From assembly GCF_905475395.1 (NCBI RefSeq), contig NC_058341.1:71917597-71981596 (forward strand): 64,000 nucleotides of DNA, in the 5' to 3' direction. This DNA is from Chrysoperla carnea (lineage: Eukaryota > Arthropoda > Insecta > Neuroptera > Chrysopidae). This document shows positions 40,631 through 51,794 of the stretch, one piece after another. Each line of letters opens with the position of its first letter. Positions within the stretch are counted from its first letter, which is position 1. Below the pieces are notes generated by a model. The model saw only the letters and a program-made list of their open reading frames with translations, made no database searches and was not told the origin of the DNA. The translations under genes and the position numbers were made by a program.

Positions 40631-41172
40631 GTCCACTAAATCCGATGGCGCTCTTACAAAGCCCTCGAAAAACTTCTTCACGCTCGAAATCAGTGTCCCA
40701 TCGTATGATGCGCTACACCAGGTACTTTCTACTAGTTTCTGATAGAAACTTTCCCACCCAGCAAATTCTTTCATGTTCGGTTGGTATAATTGATGCATTG
40801 CCTTTATCATGGCAAATACAATCTTCTTGAGGGGTTTCTGTTTCCTCTTCAATTGCCGCTTTATACTTGGCAATGAGAACATCAAGGACTTCGGAAAGTC
40901 AAAAGGTGTCGAAAATGTTAAAAGACACGTTTTAAAAATATATGAAGTGTGATAGTATATGTTATACCATCAATGTTGTCGCTGTCACTATCCTCACTTT
41001 CCACCATTTTCCTTTTCTTTGTTATTGGTATTGCTTGAGAACATTCAACTTCGGATTCACTATGGTTTGATTCACTGTGGATTTTGTCTGCCATTGTAGA
41101 ATAGTGTTTTATTGTTGGTAAATTGTTAATGCACACTAAATCACCGTTTGAAGAATTGTCAAGATAATTCAT
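40631..41172 (-). pseudogene. Densovirus NS1-like gene, 5' part (spliced)
   Basis: Exon 1 runs from ATG 41172 (or ATG about 41094, MADKIHSESNHSE) through an acidic and basic leader (ITKKRKMVESEDSDSD) to a donor at 40968|40967 (G|GTATAAC). After a 79-nt intron, exon 2 starts at 40888 and reads LDVLIAKYKAAIEEE ... ERICWVGKFLSETS in phase. A TAG at 40713-40715 interrupts the frame, which otherwise continues to the Polinton border and across it into 21301-20897. The NS1-like assignment rests mainly on the HxH region in the other part. It could also be a host-adopted derivative. Confidence 0.45.
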
Positions 41173-41279
41173 TACATTTCACTTCATTCCGCGCAATTAC
41201 AATGTCGTCACATTACCTCCCCGGGCCAGAAAACAAAATGTGTGGGAACGAACTAAGAATAATTGGAATTTTGGTTATC

Positions 41280-41400
41280 GATTCCTAGTAATAATGGTGT
41301 GTCCTAGGAGCCTCAGTTTGTATAATCTCATTTAAGACAGCCTCTGTAGCTCCATATATTTCATTTCTTTGTTGCGCATTTCTAGCAATCTCAACACACT
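41280..41400 (-). pseudogene. Short coding-like fragment
   Basis: A 38-codon open stretch reads EIARNAQQRNEIYGATEAVLNEII and ends in a stop near 41293. It looks like the tail of a host or transposon protein. No homologue recognised. Confidence 0.25.
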
Positions 41401-41550
41401 ATTTTTCACAGATTTTCAAGTTTATTTGTTGAGACACACATCATATAATCTGATAGTTAGTTATAAGTTCAATTTAATGTTTATTCACAAATACTACCGT
41501 TACTAAGTAACAGCAACGATTAATTATTCTTACTTCGGAAATTATTAATT
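41395..41550. repeat. Inverted repeat partner of 48525-48672
   Basis: ATTTTTCACAGATTTTCAAG to CTTACTTCGGAAAT is the reverse complement of 48525-48672 with a few differences. Not explained by the copia element, which lies between. Confidence 0.8.
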
Positions 41551-41836
41551 ATTTCAGATGTAAGAGCAACCTCTTACAGACATAACTACCACCCTTATGT
41601 AAAAATGATTTTATTTGTTCGCGAGAGCTTATCATTGCAAAAAAAACAAGCTTCCAAATGACTTTTTTTCCAACACATGTACATTTCTTTAGAAATTTTT
41701 TGAAATAACGAATATTTAGACAACAGTATTTGAACCATTTTTCTAAATTTTTTAAATTATTTGTCTTTTTTAAAATATTCACAACTTCCCTCATTTTTTT
41801 CACTATCTGCTTACTTCGCTCAATACCACAATCCAT
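41549..41836 (-). CDS. Lys/Cys-rich hypothetical ORF, 95 aa
   Basis: An open frame from ATG 41836 adjoining the inverted repeat. Very basic with five Cys. No domain recognised; may be a chance ORF. Confidence 0.25.
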   Translation of the reverse strand: MDCGIERSKQIVKKMREVVNILKKTNNLKNLEKWFKYCCLNIRYFKKFLKKCTCVGKKVIWKLVFFAMISSREQIKSFLHKGGSYVCKRLLLHLK

Positions 41837-42081
41837 TTTTTTATCTATTTACACACGTCGTCTACAGTGTTTCAAGAGAAAATAGCTTATACTCTTTACA
41901 ATATTCAATATTTATACTTTTTATCTAAACCCCAATTTAAAAAAAAGAAAATTTTTTTTCAAAATCATTTATTAATTATATAATTTATTACATAAAATAT
42001 AAGTATATAATTTATTACAAATGCGTACTATACAAATAATAGTATATAATTCCATTTTGTCTTTGTAATGTCTTTGTGTTC

Positions 42082-42237
42082 TGTTGTAGATTTTGTTTGG
42101 GCAGATAAATAAAGAGATCACATTACTTAGCGGTATAAAAGTACTTCTGTATTTATTATTTATTAATTAACAATTTATATACTAATTATGCATTTGAGTC
42201 AGCAATAAATATTACATCATACATTTTATTTACAACA
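42082..42237 (-). repeat. Copia 3' LTR
   Basis: TGTTGTAG...TTTACAACA, 156 bp; one difference from the other LTR (AAAAG versus AAAAT near 42140). Confidence 0.93.
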
Positions 42238-42368
42238 CGCACCCATAATTAGAACATAAATTTAAAATAATATAATAATGATTACGTATATAATAATTTT
42301 GTGAACAAAACGAAAATAATTCAAATAATTATCGATAATGTCACAAAATATGATGACATGATGTCAGC

Positions 42369-42590
42369 TTACGCAGGTGGATGTTTTGCTGCCCTCTTCT
42401 TGATTTTCTTGACATGTTGCCTGTAGATACAGTACAACAGCTCAATTACGTTAACGGCACAGATGATGTATAAGCAGATTAGCATCTCAGTATTCTGCAC
42501 CACCACTGCATCTTGAATCACCACATTATTATTAACATTCCCAGTGGTGTCCACTGTTTTCTTTTCTTCTGAACTTTGTGTCGTACCCAT
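42369..42590 (-). CDS. Extra small membrane-anchored protein of copia element
   Basis: I prefer ATG 42590 (MGTTQSSEEKK), which gives an N-myristoylation-like MGxxxS start; a longer start at 42608 is possible. 73 aa: polar N-half, one hydrophobic segment LICLYIICAVNVIELLYCIY, then a basic end (HVKKIKKRAAKH). It lies between pol and the 3' LTR, where standard copia elements have no gene. It could help the particle reach membranes; this is inference. Confidence 0.55.
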   Translation of the reverse strand: MGTTQSSEEKKTVDTTGNVNNNVVIQDAVVVQNTEMLICLYIICAVNVIELLYCIYRQHVKKIKKRAAKHPPA

Positions 42591-42654
42591 AATTATGCTT
42601 TGATACAACTAAGTGAAGTGTTAAAAATTATAAATTATTTGTCCAATTTATATA

Positions 42655-44523
42655 CTACAAATTTGCAATGTCAGTAGATAATTTATAATAACCCCAATTT
42701 GATGTTGCAGTAATTATGTTTTTCTTGGTGACGCCTTTAGTTAACGAATCAGCGCACATTTCTTTTGAAGGCAAAAACTTAATGACTATAGTTTCATCAT
42801 TAACCTTTTCACGTAAATGATGGTATCTTAGATCAATGTGCTTAGTTCTTGGTCTAAACCCATCATTTAATGCCAACTTTATTGCGCTCTGGTTGTCGCA
42901 ATATAACACAGTCGGTTCAATCATTGTATTTTCAATTTCACCCATAAGCTGCCTCATCCATATAGTTGTCCGTAATGCGTCTGAGATCGCTATATATTCA
43001 GCCTCTGTACTTGATAATGCAACGATTGGTTGACGTTTACTGGACCATGCGATTGCGGCATTTGAAGATTTGATTACAAATCCGGAACAGGATCGCCTGC
43101 AATCGATTTCTGAAGCCCAATCTGCATCACTAAACACATATATATTTTCTTTATCACCTTTTGTATATTTTAACTTTAAGTCGATTGTGCCTTTGAGATA
43201 ACGAAATATTCTCTTCACTGCCATCCAATGAATGTTTGCATGATTTAAATTAAAGCGGCTAACATTATTGACAGCGAATGCAATATCCGGTCTCGTAGTC
43301 TGTGTCAAAAACAAGAGGCTACCGACAGCTTCCTGATATGGTACCTTGCCCACAAGTGAATTACTATCATTAACATCATCTTTAGATAGTTTCTGATTAA
43401 CGTCACTTGGAGTACCAACTGGCTTACAATTGTCCATACCAAATCGAATTAATATTTCTTGGATGTAAGAACTCTGATCAATCTCAATTGAATCTTTATT
43501 TTGCTGAATATTTATACCAAGACAGCTTTTTGCAATGCCAAGATCTTTCATTTGAAAAGATCTATTTAAAAACAATTTTAATTCATTTAGAATTTTTGAA
43601 TCATCATAAAAAATTAAAAAATCGTCCACGTATACAGCTATTATTAAATTCGATTTTGCATTAATATAAATACATGGATCGGTCTGGCATCTTTTTAATC
43701 CAAATTTTTTGAGTGCGGCATCCAGCTTTATATTCCACTGACGTCCCGCCTGTTTTAAACCATATATTGCTCGATTTAATTTACAGACCTTTTGGGAACC
43801 GTCATTGAAACCATCCGGTTGAAGCATATATATATCTTCTTTTAGATCACCATTTAAAAATGCTGTAACTATATCCATTTGATGTATTTTTAACCCTTTC
43901 TTTACTGCGAATGCCATCAAAAATCTAATTGAATTGTATCGAACCACAGGCGAATAGGTTTCATCGTAGTCTATGCCATACTTTTGACTACAGCCCTTAG
44001 CCACTAAACGCGCCTTATATTTTGCAACATTACCATTTTCGTCACGCTTGATTTTAAAAATCCATTTTGATTTTATCGCGTTTTTACCTTTTGGAAGGTC
44101 CACTAACTTCCATGAATTATTTACCTTATGAGAGCTTAATTCATCAAGCATAGCTTGTTGCCATTCATCTGCTTCATTGCAGTTTTTGGCCTCATTTATG
44201 TTTTTTGGTTCTACAAACAAACCAAAATTGAAATCGTACGGATGCACTGATTTTGTCTTTGACCGTGTCGTAATTTCCGATCGTGCATTTTCATTTATTC
44301 TTTCAAATTCATTTGTAATATCCTCCACTTCCGGTTCATAATCCGGATCATTTACGTCATTTTCCGACGCATTAGAAATGGAATCAAGCGATGATTCATC
44401 TATTTGATCAATTTCGTTTTTTCGATCATCAAACGGTTCATCATCGTCAACATTTATCTCTAATGTGCCATTTTTATCCGGTTTACCACCTTTTTTAATC
44501 GTTTTTTTGGTGTGTATCATCAA
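42655..44523 (-). CDS. Copia pol, reverse transcriptase and RNase H part
   Basis: 622 codons. The RT domain begins ANEWQQAM..., includes the family's WKLVDLPKGKNAIKSKWIFKIK start, the active site YVDDFLI and the copia block SLLFLTQTTRPDIAFAVN. RNase H follows with DADWASEID and STEAEYIA. In copia this is normally one frame with gag; here it is offset by one at a run of seven A near 44510. Confidence 0.93.
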   Translation of the reverse strand: MMIHTKKTIKKGGKPDKNGTLEINVDDDEPFDDRKNEIDQIDESSLDSISNASENDVNDPDYEPEVEDITNEFERINENARSEITTRSKTKSVHPYDFNFGLFVEPKNINEAKNCNEADEWQQAMLDELSSHKVNNSWKLVDLPKGKNAIKSKWIFKIKRDENGNVAKYKARLVAKGCSQKYGIDYDETYSPVVRYNSIRFLMAFAVKKGLKIHQMDIVTAFLNGDLKEDIYMLQPDGFNDGSQKVCKLNRAIYGLKQAGRQWNIKLDAALKKFGLKRCQTDPCIYINAKSNLIIAVYVDDFLIFYDDSKILNELKLFLNRSFQMKDLGIAKSCLGINIQQNKDSIEIDQSSYIQEILIRFGMDNCKPVGTPSDVNQKLSKDDVNDSNSLVGKVPYQEAVGSLLFLTQTTRPDIAFAVNNVSRFNLNHANIHWMAVKRIFRYLKGTIDLKLKYTKGDKENIYVFSDADWASEIDCRRSCSGFVIKSSNAAIAWSSKRQPIVALSSTEAEYIAISDALRTTIWMRQLMGEIENTMIEPTVLYCDNQSAIKLALNDGFRPRTKHIDLRYHHLREKVNDETIVIKFLPSKEMCADSLTKGVTKKNIITATSNWGYYKLSTDIANL

Positions 44524-46498
44524 GAAAAATTACGTCTCTACTTATGGTCAACTTTTTAGACACCTTGTCGATACATCGAAAACCTTTCGTATCATCGTCA
44601 TAGCCAACGAATACCATTTCACTTGATTTTTTGTCCCATTTCTTCCTCCGTTCCTTAGGTATGTGAACCATAACGGTTGAACCAAATAGCTTTAAATGGG
44701 ATAAATCTACCTTTTTCCTAAAAAATATCTCATCTGGAGTTTTATTGTGGGATGAGCATACGCTTCTATTTATTAAATAAGCCGCCATATTCGAAGCCTC
44801 TGCCCAATATTGCTTTGGTAAATTTGCATCGAATAACAAGCATTTGGCTCGTTCAATAATCGTCCTATTCATGCGTTCTGCTACTCCATTTTGCTGCGGA
44901 GTATAGCTTTGAGTTGACTGATGTTGGATACCATGATTTTTACAAAACTTATCAAATTCTGTCGAAAAATATTCCTTTCCATTATCGGTTGTTAAAATTT
45001 TAATTTTTTCATCTGTTTGATTTTCTATACGATTTTTAAATTGTACAAAAGTTTCAAATACTTCAGATTTGTGTTTTAAAAAGAAAATGAAAACCTTTTT
45101 CGAATAATCATCAATGAACGTTAAAATATATCTCGCATGACCAATTGATTTAGTTTCCATAGGTCCAATTACATCAGAATGAATCAACTCCAAAATTTGC
45201 TTCGATTGCGTTTTACTAGCCTTAAAAGAATTTCTTCGTTGTTTTCCATATGCACAGGTGTTACAATTTTTTATTTCCGTATCGTCATCAGAAAAATTGA
45301 TACCAATAACAGCACTACGCATTTTTTTTAAATTTTGAAAACTTATGTGACCTAGTTTCCTATGTAACATCATAGCTGGTTGATTTTGCTGACTAAGCAA
45401 ACATGTGTCTATATTATTTATTGCATGAATTTTATAAACACCATTTTCAGGCTTGCAATTAAAAATTGTGACATCGTTTTTGTTTTTAATTAAGCAACCA
45501 TCCTTATTAAAAATGACAGTATTGCCATTTTGAACGATTTTGTAAACCGATAGTAAGTTTGCACACAATGTAGGCACGTGTAAAACTTCTTTTACCTCGA
45601 TTTCATTTTGCTTCACGTTAATTACCGCATTGCCCATGTTCTCTACTTGCATTTTCGAATTATTTGCGCTTGTAATGTGTTTCACGTTCGCCGGTTTCAG
45701 ATCGTTTAACATCCTTTCATTAGGTGTCATATGACATGACGCACCTGAATCTATATACCAGTCAAACGAATGTTTATTTTCACACATCATGGCATAAAAT
45801 GAATGTTTCGAATTTCCAGACTCTCTTCTTGGTTCCTTTTTGGGCTTGTCGCATTTAAAACTTAAATGTTTATTGGAGCCACAGTTGTAACATTTCTTTT
45901 TAGGCTGCTTCTTTTGGAATTTTTTGTTGGTATTTTTCGAAAAAAATACTTCATTATTACCATTTTTATTTTCTTGGGCATCAATTAACTTCGAAATTAT
46001 CTGATCCGAAGTTATTTGGTTCCCTGATGCCTCGATTCCCATGATGAATGGCTTAAATTGGTCACTCAAACCTGCTAGCAATATTGCACCAAGCCATTCG
46101 TCTGTAATGTTAAAACCAATTCCTCTCAACTTGTTCGAGCAGGATATTATTTCATCGATGTACGACTGCATACTGTCACTGTCTTCTAGCCTTGTGGATA
46201 TTAGGTTCCTTAATAGACCAATTTTACGTGATAAACCCTTATCCTCGTATAGTTGTTTTAATGCTGTCCAAATACCCAATGCTGAATCACAGGCCTCGAT
46301 ATGTGCGTATATCCATGTTTCGACACTTAGTGATAATAACGCTTTACAGCTTTCTAATTTGTCAGTCTTCGTTTCCGTTACCGGATTGCTTATACAACCT
46401 GACAAGCCTTTGTACGCAATCACATTTTTAATTGCAAACGACCAAGTGTGATAATTCTCACTTCCTTTCAATTTTTGTATATCAAAATCTTTTGACAT
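44496..46498 (-). CDS. Copia gag-protease-integrase part
   Basis: From ATG 46498 (MSKDFDIQKLKGSENYHTW, the typical copia gag start). The zinc knuckle CYNCGSNKHLSFKC, protease WYIDSGASCHMT, integrase zinc HRKLGHISF...CNTCAYGK and the DDE core (IHSDVIGPM, TDNGKEY, NGVAERMNR) are all present. The frame ends at 44496, just after VIFLDDTH, because of the A-run shift. Confidence 0.93.
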
Positions 46499-46800
46499 TT
46501 TGAAGTGATTTTGAAGTCGATTTCCAGGTATAAAATATTCACAAAGAATATAATTTTCCACAAACGTTATATTCACACAGAATATAAGTTTTCCAAAAAT
46601 GTTTTTACATTCACACAGAATATAAAATTTTTTTTTTTCAAAAATATTTTTGTATTCACACAGAATACAAACGTAGAATAAAAATATATTAATCACGAAG
46701 AATATAGTTTCTTTCCTAGTATTGACCGCATACTATTTATATTTTTCACACAGAAATATAAATTGAGTTTTCCAATCTTTTAATTTAATGCCCAAAACTA

Positions 46801-46813
46801 CGCTCTGCTACCA
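46801..46813 (-). other. Copia primer-binding site
   Basis: TGGTAGCAGAGCG on the minus strand, directly next to the 5' LTR. Confidence 0.85.
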
Positions 46814-46969
46814 TGTTGTAGATTTTGTTTGGGCAGATAAATAAAGAGATCACATTACTTAGCGGTATAAAATTACTTCTGTATTTATTATTTATTAATT
46901 AACAATTTATATACTAATTATGCATTTGAGTCAGCAATAAATATTACATCATACATTTTATTTACAACA
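46814..46969 (-). repeat. Copia 5' LTR
   Basis: 156 bp, TG...CA ends; partner of 42082-42237. Confidence 0.93.
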
Positions 46970-46984
46970 TGTTCCATAAGTTTA

Positions 46985-47200
46985 GAAACGCTCTGACAAT
47001 TCCTCCAATATTTCACCATCATAAAAATTTTGAAATAAATCATCAGTATGTCCCAAACGTAGATCTTCAAAATACCACCATCCTACGGGATGATAAAATT
47101 CTTCTCCCAATTTGGGTTTACACCAATTTGTTAGTTTCCATACTGCCTCTTAGCTCATCACTCACGATTTGCAAAACGGATTTATCGTAAGCGGTCATCT
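46985..47200 (-). pseudogene. Fragment of unknown coding sequence
   Basis: One frame reads VWKLTNWCKPKLGEEFYHPV then GWWYFEDLRLGHTDDLFQNF to a stop near 46985. The upstream MTAYDKSVLQIVSDELRG is in another frame, so there is a frameshift or an intron. Not recognised. It was standing when copia inserted beside it. Confidence 0.35.
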
Positions 47201-47229
47201 TCTGAAAGAAAATCTATATTTCTATTCGA

Positions 47230-47880
47230 AACACTATGATATTTGAAAATTATCCACTTACCGTTGTAAAATCCACTTACCGTTAAATTTATAATAATAA
47301 TAAAAATATATTTTACCAACGTCGACTAATAAATTTATTTTACTTGTTTACACAAATATATTTTTACAAGTAAAAAAATATGGCCATCTTAAAGTATATA
47401 CATGCTGTTTAAGTGAATGTGACGAGAATTATATCAATAATACTTAAAACAAGTTCAACTTCAAAATGAATTTATTAAATCGTCAGTTTTCAAAGAATAA
47501 TTACAAAAGCATCTTAAAATTATAGTACCTAGCCTAAACTTTACCTACATTACATTTTCTTGTAAATAAAATACATCGAAAAATTATAAAAATTTGATAC
47601 ATCGTTAAAATTAATGGAAAAATCTTATATGAAAAACCTTTGAAATCATTAGTAATTGAAATAATCAAGAACAAATCTATAAGATTTTTATGATGGTTAT
47701 GTTTTTGTACATCATGTTGATAAAAAAGGTGGTATGTATATTGGAAAGTTAAAAAGTGCTACTTTGAAATCAATTCATGATCTTTGATGGTTAAGGAACT
47801 GGATTATTTAGGAAAATTTAAGGTTATAAAAAAATAACAAATAAAATGTTTAATTTTTAAATGTTTACTTTGTAGTATTA
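47230..47880. other. AT-rich stretch, no gene seen
   Basis: Noncoding by eye. Short remnants such as GGTATGTATATTGGAAAGTTAAAAAG look like decayed coding sequence but have no usable frame. Confidence 0.4.
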
Positions 47881-47889
47881 TACATTTTA

Positions 47890-48250
47890 TAACAAAATGA
47901 ATTTAATTATTTTCAAAATCAATAAATTTGATTGAAAGTGTAACAAAACGTTTAAAATTATTTTCAAAGATCAATAAATAAATTTGATTTAAAGTACATC
48001 AAAATGTTTGTAATTATTTTCTAAATCAAAAAATTATTTTGATTTAAATTATAACAAAATGTTTGTAGTTAATTTCAAAATCAAAAAATAAATTTGATTT
48101 AAAGTATAACCAAATGTTTATAATTATTTTCAAAATAAATTTGAGTTTAAGTATAAGAAAATGTTTATAATTATTTTTAAAAATAAATAATTAAATTTGA
48201 TTTAAAGTACATCAAAATGTTTGTAATTATTTTCAAAATCAAAAAATAAA
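47890..48250. repeat. Minisatellite, ~60-bp period
   Basis: About six imperfect copies of AAAATGTTT(G/A)TAATTATTTTC followed by AAAATCAAAAAATAAATTTGATTTAAAGTA. Confidence 0.75.
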
Positions 48251-48524
48251 TGAGTTTTTAACGCAGCTAAATTCGATTCTGCAAGCGACGAAAAGGTTCA
48301 GGGATCCATGGTCACGATACAACAAGTAATTTTGACAGTGTAGTGAAAATTGTAGTGTATGTGTAGTGAAAAATATGTAATTTCAAGAATTTTTGATGAT
48401 TTAAATAGTGAAAGTGAGTTTCGATGTGCTTATCATCAACCATTTAGCTGTGAAAATTATTATACACGACGTTGATGTAATTTAACTTATTAATTTTTAA
48501 TTATTCGAAATAGACATTAAACAA

Positions 48525-48672
48525 AATTTATTTCCGAAGTAAGAATAATTAATCGTTGCTGTTACTTAGTAACGGTAGTATTTGGGAATAAACATTAAAT
48601 TTAACTTATAACTATCTATCAGATTATATGTGTGTCTCAACAAATAAACTTGAAAATCTGTGAAAAATAGTG
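48525..48672. repeat. Inverted repeat partner of 41395-41550
   Basis: TTTCCGAAGTAAGAATAATTAATCG to GAAAATCTGTGAAAAAT. It forms the leader in front of the ORF at 48698 and so may be the 5' UTR of a LINE. Confidence 0.8.
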
Positions 48673-48697
48673 TGCAAAAATTCGAACTTCCAATAAA

Positions 48698-49042
48698 ATG
48701 ACCCCACAACCGTCAAACTCCAAAACGCACCGCAATATTACCAGTCTTTTCCCATCACCTATCAGCAAAATACAAAACGCAACATTTGCTGATAAATTAA
48801 AAATAAAAACGCAAGCCCCAAAAAAAGACCAGGCCATCATTCTATCTCCATTCCAAGGAATTCCTTTCAAAGAATATGTTATTGCTCTTGGAAATGCACT
48901 TCCACCGACAAAAATATTATTCGCCGCCAGAATTTTAAACAATAGAATATGTATTTACCTAGATTTAAAGAAAATCGCAGATGATCTAACCCAAAAAGAG
49001 ATAATCGATAGATTGCGCTTATTAATAGCATCAACGCAGTGA
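48698..49042 (+). CDS. LINE ORF1-like N-terminal fragment
   Basis: 114 codons. NDQAII-like KDQAIILSPFQGIPFKEYV and KILFAARILNNRICIYLDLKKIADDL resemble the N-terminal region of insect LINE gag-like ORF1 proteins. It ends without the zinc knuckles, so it is a 5' stub. Confidence 0.45.
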   Translation: MTPQPSNSKTHRNITSLFPSPISKIQNATFADKLKIKTQAPKKDQAIILSPFQGIPFKEYVIALGNALPPTKILFAARILNNRICIYLDLKKIADDLTQKEIIDRLRLLIASTQ

Positions 49043-49098
49043 AAGTCATATAATTGTATAAATATTTACCTCATAAAGGTAATATTCTCATTATAAAA

Positions 49099-49623
49099 AT
49101 GAGTGTTGACAAGTTTGGCCGATCAAGTGAACTTAATGTGCATAGAAAACCTGGACCTGCAGGTATTGGATTCTTACTAACATTAGCTGGTGATTATGAT
49201 TTAAATGAAAAACGAATTAAAAACTTGAATCACCCTGTGGATAAAAATGATGCAGATAACAAAATTTATTTTGATAACAAATTTAATTATATTGATAAAC
49301 AAATAAAAAGTATTGCAGATGATTTAAAAAATAAAACCGATATTGTAAATCAATTATTAAATCAAATGCTTACATTTAAAGTTGAAGTAGACATTTTATC
49401 AAATTTCAATAAGCAATTATCAAAACAAGTAAATGATAAGGGAACATTCGTTAATAATGCTATCAGTGATGAAATGAAAAAAGTTAAAACTGAATTTGAT
49501 ATGACTCTGAAAGGTGTTGAAAACTTTTTTGAAATAAAAGATGATGATACAATCAAACGGTTGGAAGTACTAGAAAATGCGATTGAAAAACTACACAAAG
49601 TACTTGATTTAAAAAAAAAATAA
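49099..49623 (+). CDS. Fibre-like Polinton protein
   Basis: ATG 49099, 175 aa. Residues 1-65 contain GIGFLLTLAGDYDLNEKRIKNLNHPVDKNDADNK-type sequence, a motif used in phage and viral fibre proteins before the shaft; a long coiled coil follows. It is related at the N-terminus to 33372. With the integrase that follows it represents another Polinton remnant. Confidence 0.6.
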   Translation: MSVDKFGRSSELNVHRKPGPAGIGFLLTLAGDYDLNEKRIKNLNHPVDKNDADNKIYFDNKFNYIDKQIKSIADDLKNKTDIVNQLLNQMLTFKVEVDILSNFNKQLSKQVNDKGTFVNNAISDEMKKVKTEFDMTLKGVENFFEIKDDDTIKRLEVLENAIEKLHKVLDLKKK

Positions 49624-49632
49624 TTGTTAAAA

Positions 49633-50550
49633 TGAGTAAACAACAGATAGTTCAAGAATTACATAAACCTGCTCGTAAAAAACTTTAAACGTAGACGAGT
49701 CATTATGAAAGGTATTGACGATCTTTGGCAAGCAGATTTATGTGATATGAATGCGTATGTGAAAGAAAATCGGGGAAACAAGTATTTGTTAGCTGTTATT
49801 GACACGTTTTCAAAATACGCAAGGGCAATACCACTGAAAAATAAAAATGGATTGGAAGTTTCTACAGCATTTTCAAAAATTATTCATGAAGGTAGACAAC
49901 CAAAAAATTTACAAACAGACGATGGAAAAGAATTTTTTAACAACAACTTCAGCACTTTAATGAAAAAGTATAATATAAATCATTACTCAACATATAGCTC
50001 AATGAAAGCATCTATTGTTGAACGATTTAATCGCACAATTAAAGAAAAAATGTGGAAAAATTTCAGTTTGACAGGTTCATATAATTGGATAAATTCATTA
50101 AAAAAAATGTTGTTTGATTATTATCATACCATTCATCGAACTATTAAAACGGAACCGTCAAATGTGACAAAACGATGTGAGTCCCGGTTATTAAACACCG
50201 TTTACAACCATACGAAAATTTTTGATAAAGCAAAATATAAAATTGGTAACTACGTTAGAATCTCAAAGTATAAAACTAATTTTGAAAAAGGATATACACC
50301 ATCCTGGACTACTGAAATTTTTAAAATTCGAAAAGTACAACTAACAAATCCTGTAACTTACCTTCTGGAAGATTATTTAGGTAATCCAATACTTGGAGGA
50401 TTCTACGAACTTGAATTACAAAAGACTAAATATCCTAAAAATTATTTAGTTGAAAAAGTTTTAAAAAGAAAAGGGGATCAGCTGTATGTAAAATATCTAG
50501 GTTTCAAAAATAATCACAATAGTTGGATACATAAAAAAAATTTATTATAA
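49633..50550 (+). pseudogene. Polinton integrase, frameshifted near its start
   Basis: MSKQQIVQELHKPAR at 49633 corresponds to the start of the integrase at 28526 but runs out of frame at an A-run near 49680. The rest (from 49705) is open, with Asp in LWQADLCD, Asp in LQTDDGKEF and Glu in SIVERFNRT, the GNYVRISKYK domain and a chromodomain end (YLVEKVLKRKG). About half of its residues match the 28526 protein. Confidence 0.85.
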
Positions 50551-50667
50551 AAAACTATAATAATAATAATAAACTAATAAGAATAATCCATTTTCATCTG
50601 TAAATTCGAAGAAAATAATTAAAAAAATTTAGTTTTTCATATTGTTTTTTTTTTAAACTCACCTTCG

Positions 50668-51076
50668 TCATCCTATTTGAATCCCGTCCAGAGGTATTAT
50701 GCTGAACGTTCTCTCAAACTGCAACTATAAAGAGTGCAAATTGATATATAATGTTAAAATTATAACAATTTAGAAAACTTACAAGAAGATCCATATTGCA
50801 CAATAATTTTCGACAGGCATTTATAACCTGTCCAACGGTTTTCGGATCCTCTGGTTCTCCTTCACGATGTGCAGCTATCGATATTATCACCAAGGGTTCC
50901 ATCGATTTACCCAAATTTAACATTCCTAACATTGTTCCGATGAACATATCCACATCGGAACTTAGGATAAATATGGGTATATCCCGCCCATGTTTTTGTG
51001 CATGTTCTTCCATTAGCTCTATAATCATGTCTACACTCATGATTATAAGAGCTAAATTTTTTTTCACGAAGTCCAT
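50668..51076 (-). CDS. Two-exon gene, unknown product
   Basis: Exon 1 is 51076-50783 (MDFVKKNLALIIMS ... CRKLLCNMDLL, donor CTT|GTAAGT), followed by a 58-nt intron ending CTTTATAG and exon 2 50724-50668 in phase to a TGA. About 115 aa with balanced composition, GC-richer than the area. A further donor-like GGTGAGT follows the stop. Not recognised. Confidence 0.45.
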
Positions 51077-51179
51077 TTTTTTGAATAAGTATTTGTTTGA
51101 ATGAATTAATAAATAACAAATGAACAAATTAATAAATAAGTTGTAAACTGACAAACTTAACTGAATTTCTATAAAAATT

Positions 51180-51640
51180 ATTTTGTATATATACAATTTT
51201 CTTATCATGTCTTTTGTTTTGCAAACAGTAATAAGACGTTCTAACGAATCAGGTTTAGCATAGTATGTAGCCGTAATCATTCCATCGTTTACCATTTTTT
51301 CCAAGCTGTATGTTTGTAAATGTTGTTTAATAACTAATTCGATTTCCAAACAAAATTGTTCTTTAATTGTTTCCATTTGACGATTCAGATATTCCATATA
51401 CTTCATCTTATATTTAATTAAACATTCTATTAAATGATGGTAGTTACGTGTTATTATGTTTGAAAATTCACATTCCTGAATAAATTATGGATATTTTATC
51501 AAGATGTATTCTATTAAATCTAATTTTCCATTTTTTAGAGCTGCTTTATAAAATTCTAAATATAATTTAGAATTACTTTTTTTAATCTCACTTTTCAAAT
51601 CTTGAATCGTTAAATGTAAATGTAAATTTAAAATCATGAT
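51180..51640 (-). pseudogene. Ankyrin-like gene fragment
   Basis: Decayed relative of 63231-63845: LIECLIKYK-type start near 51430, then YLNRQMETIKEQF, MVNDGMITA and LERLITVCKTKDM in order. Stops break the N-terminal part. Confidence 0.6.
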
Positions 51641-51794
51641 GAATGACTTACTTGATCTAAAAGCTTATTTTGAAAAATCTACTTTAGCCTTTTTATATTA
51701 ATAATAAAACAAATATCCCCTCTTAATCGAGCATACTATAAAAAGTGGCCTAAAAATCTTTTCCAAGGTAGTTTGTTTAGTTAAAACATTATTA

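Larger units (their letters stand above)
42082..46969 (-). mobile_element. Ty1/copia LTR retrotransposon
   Basis: 4,888 bp, minus orientation, flanked by the 5-bp duplication TGTTC (42077-42081 and 46970-46974). The primer-binding site TGGTAGCAGAGCG (complement of 46801-46813) directly abuts the 5' LTR and matches initiator-Met tRNA type sites. The two 156-bp LTRs differ at about one base, so the insertion is young. Coding capacity is complete apart from one frameshift. Confidence 0.95.

Noticed and set aside
47890-48250. CRISPR-like array
   Set aside because: Repeats are imperfect, contiguous and AT-rich with no unique spacers; it is a minisatellite in eukaryotic DNA.
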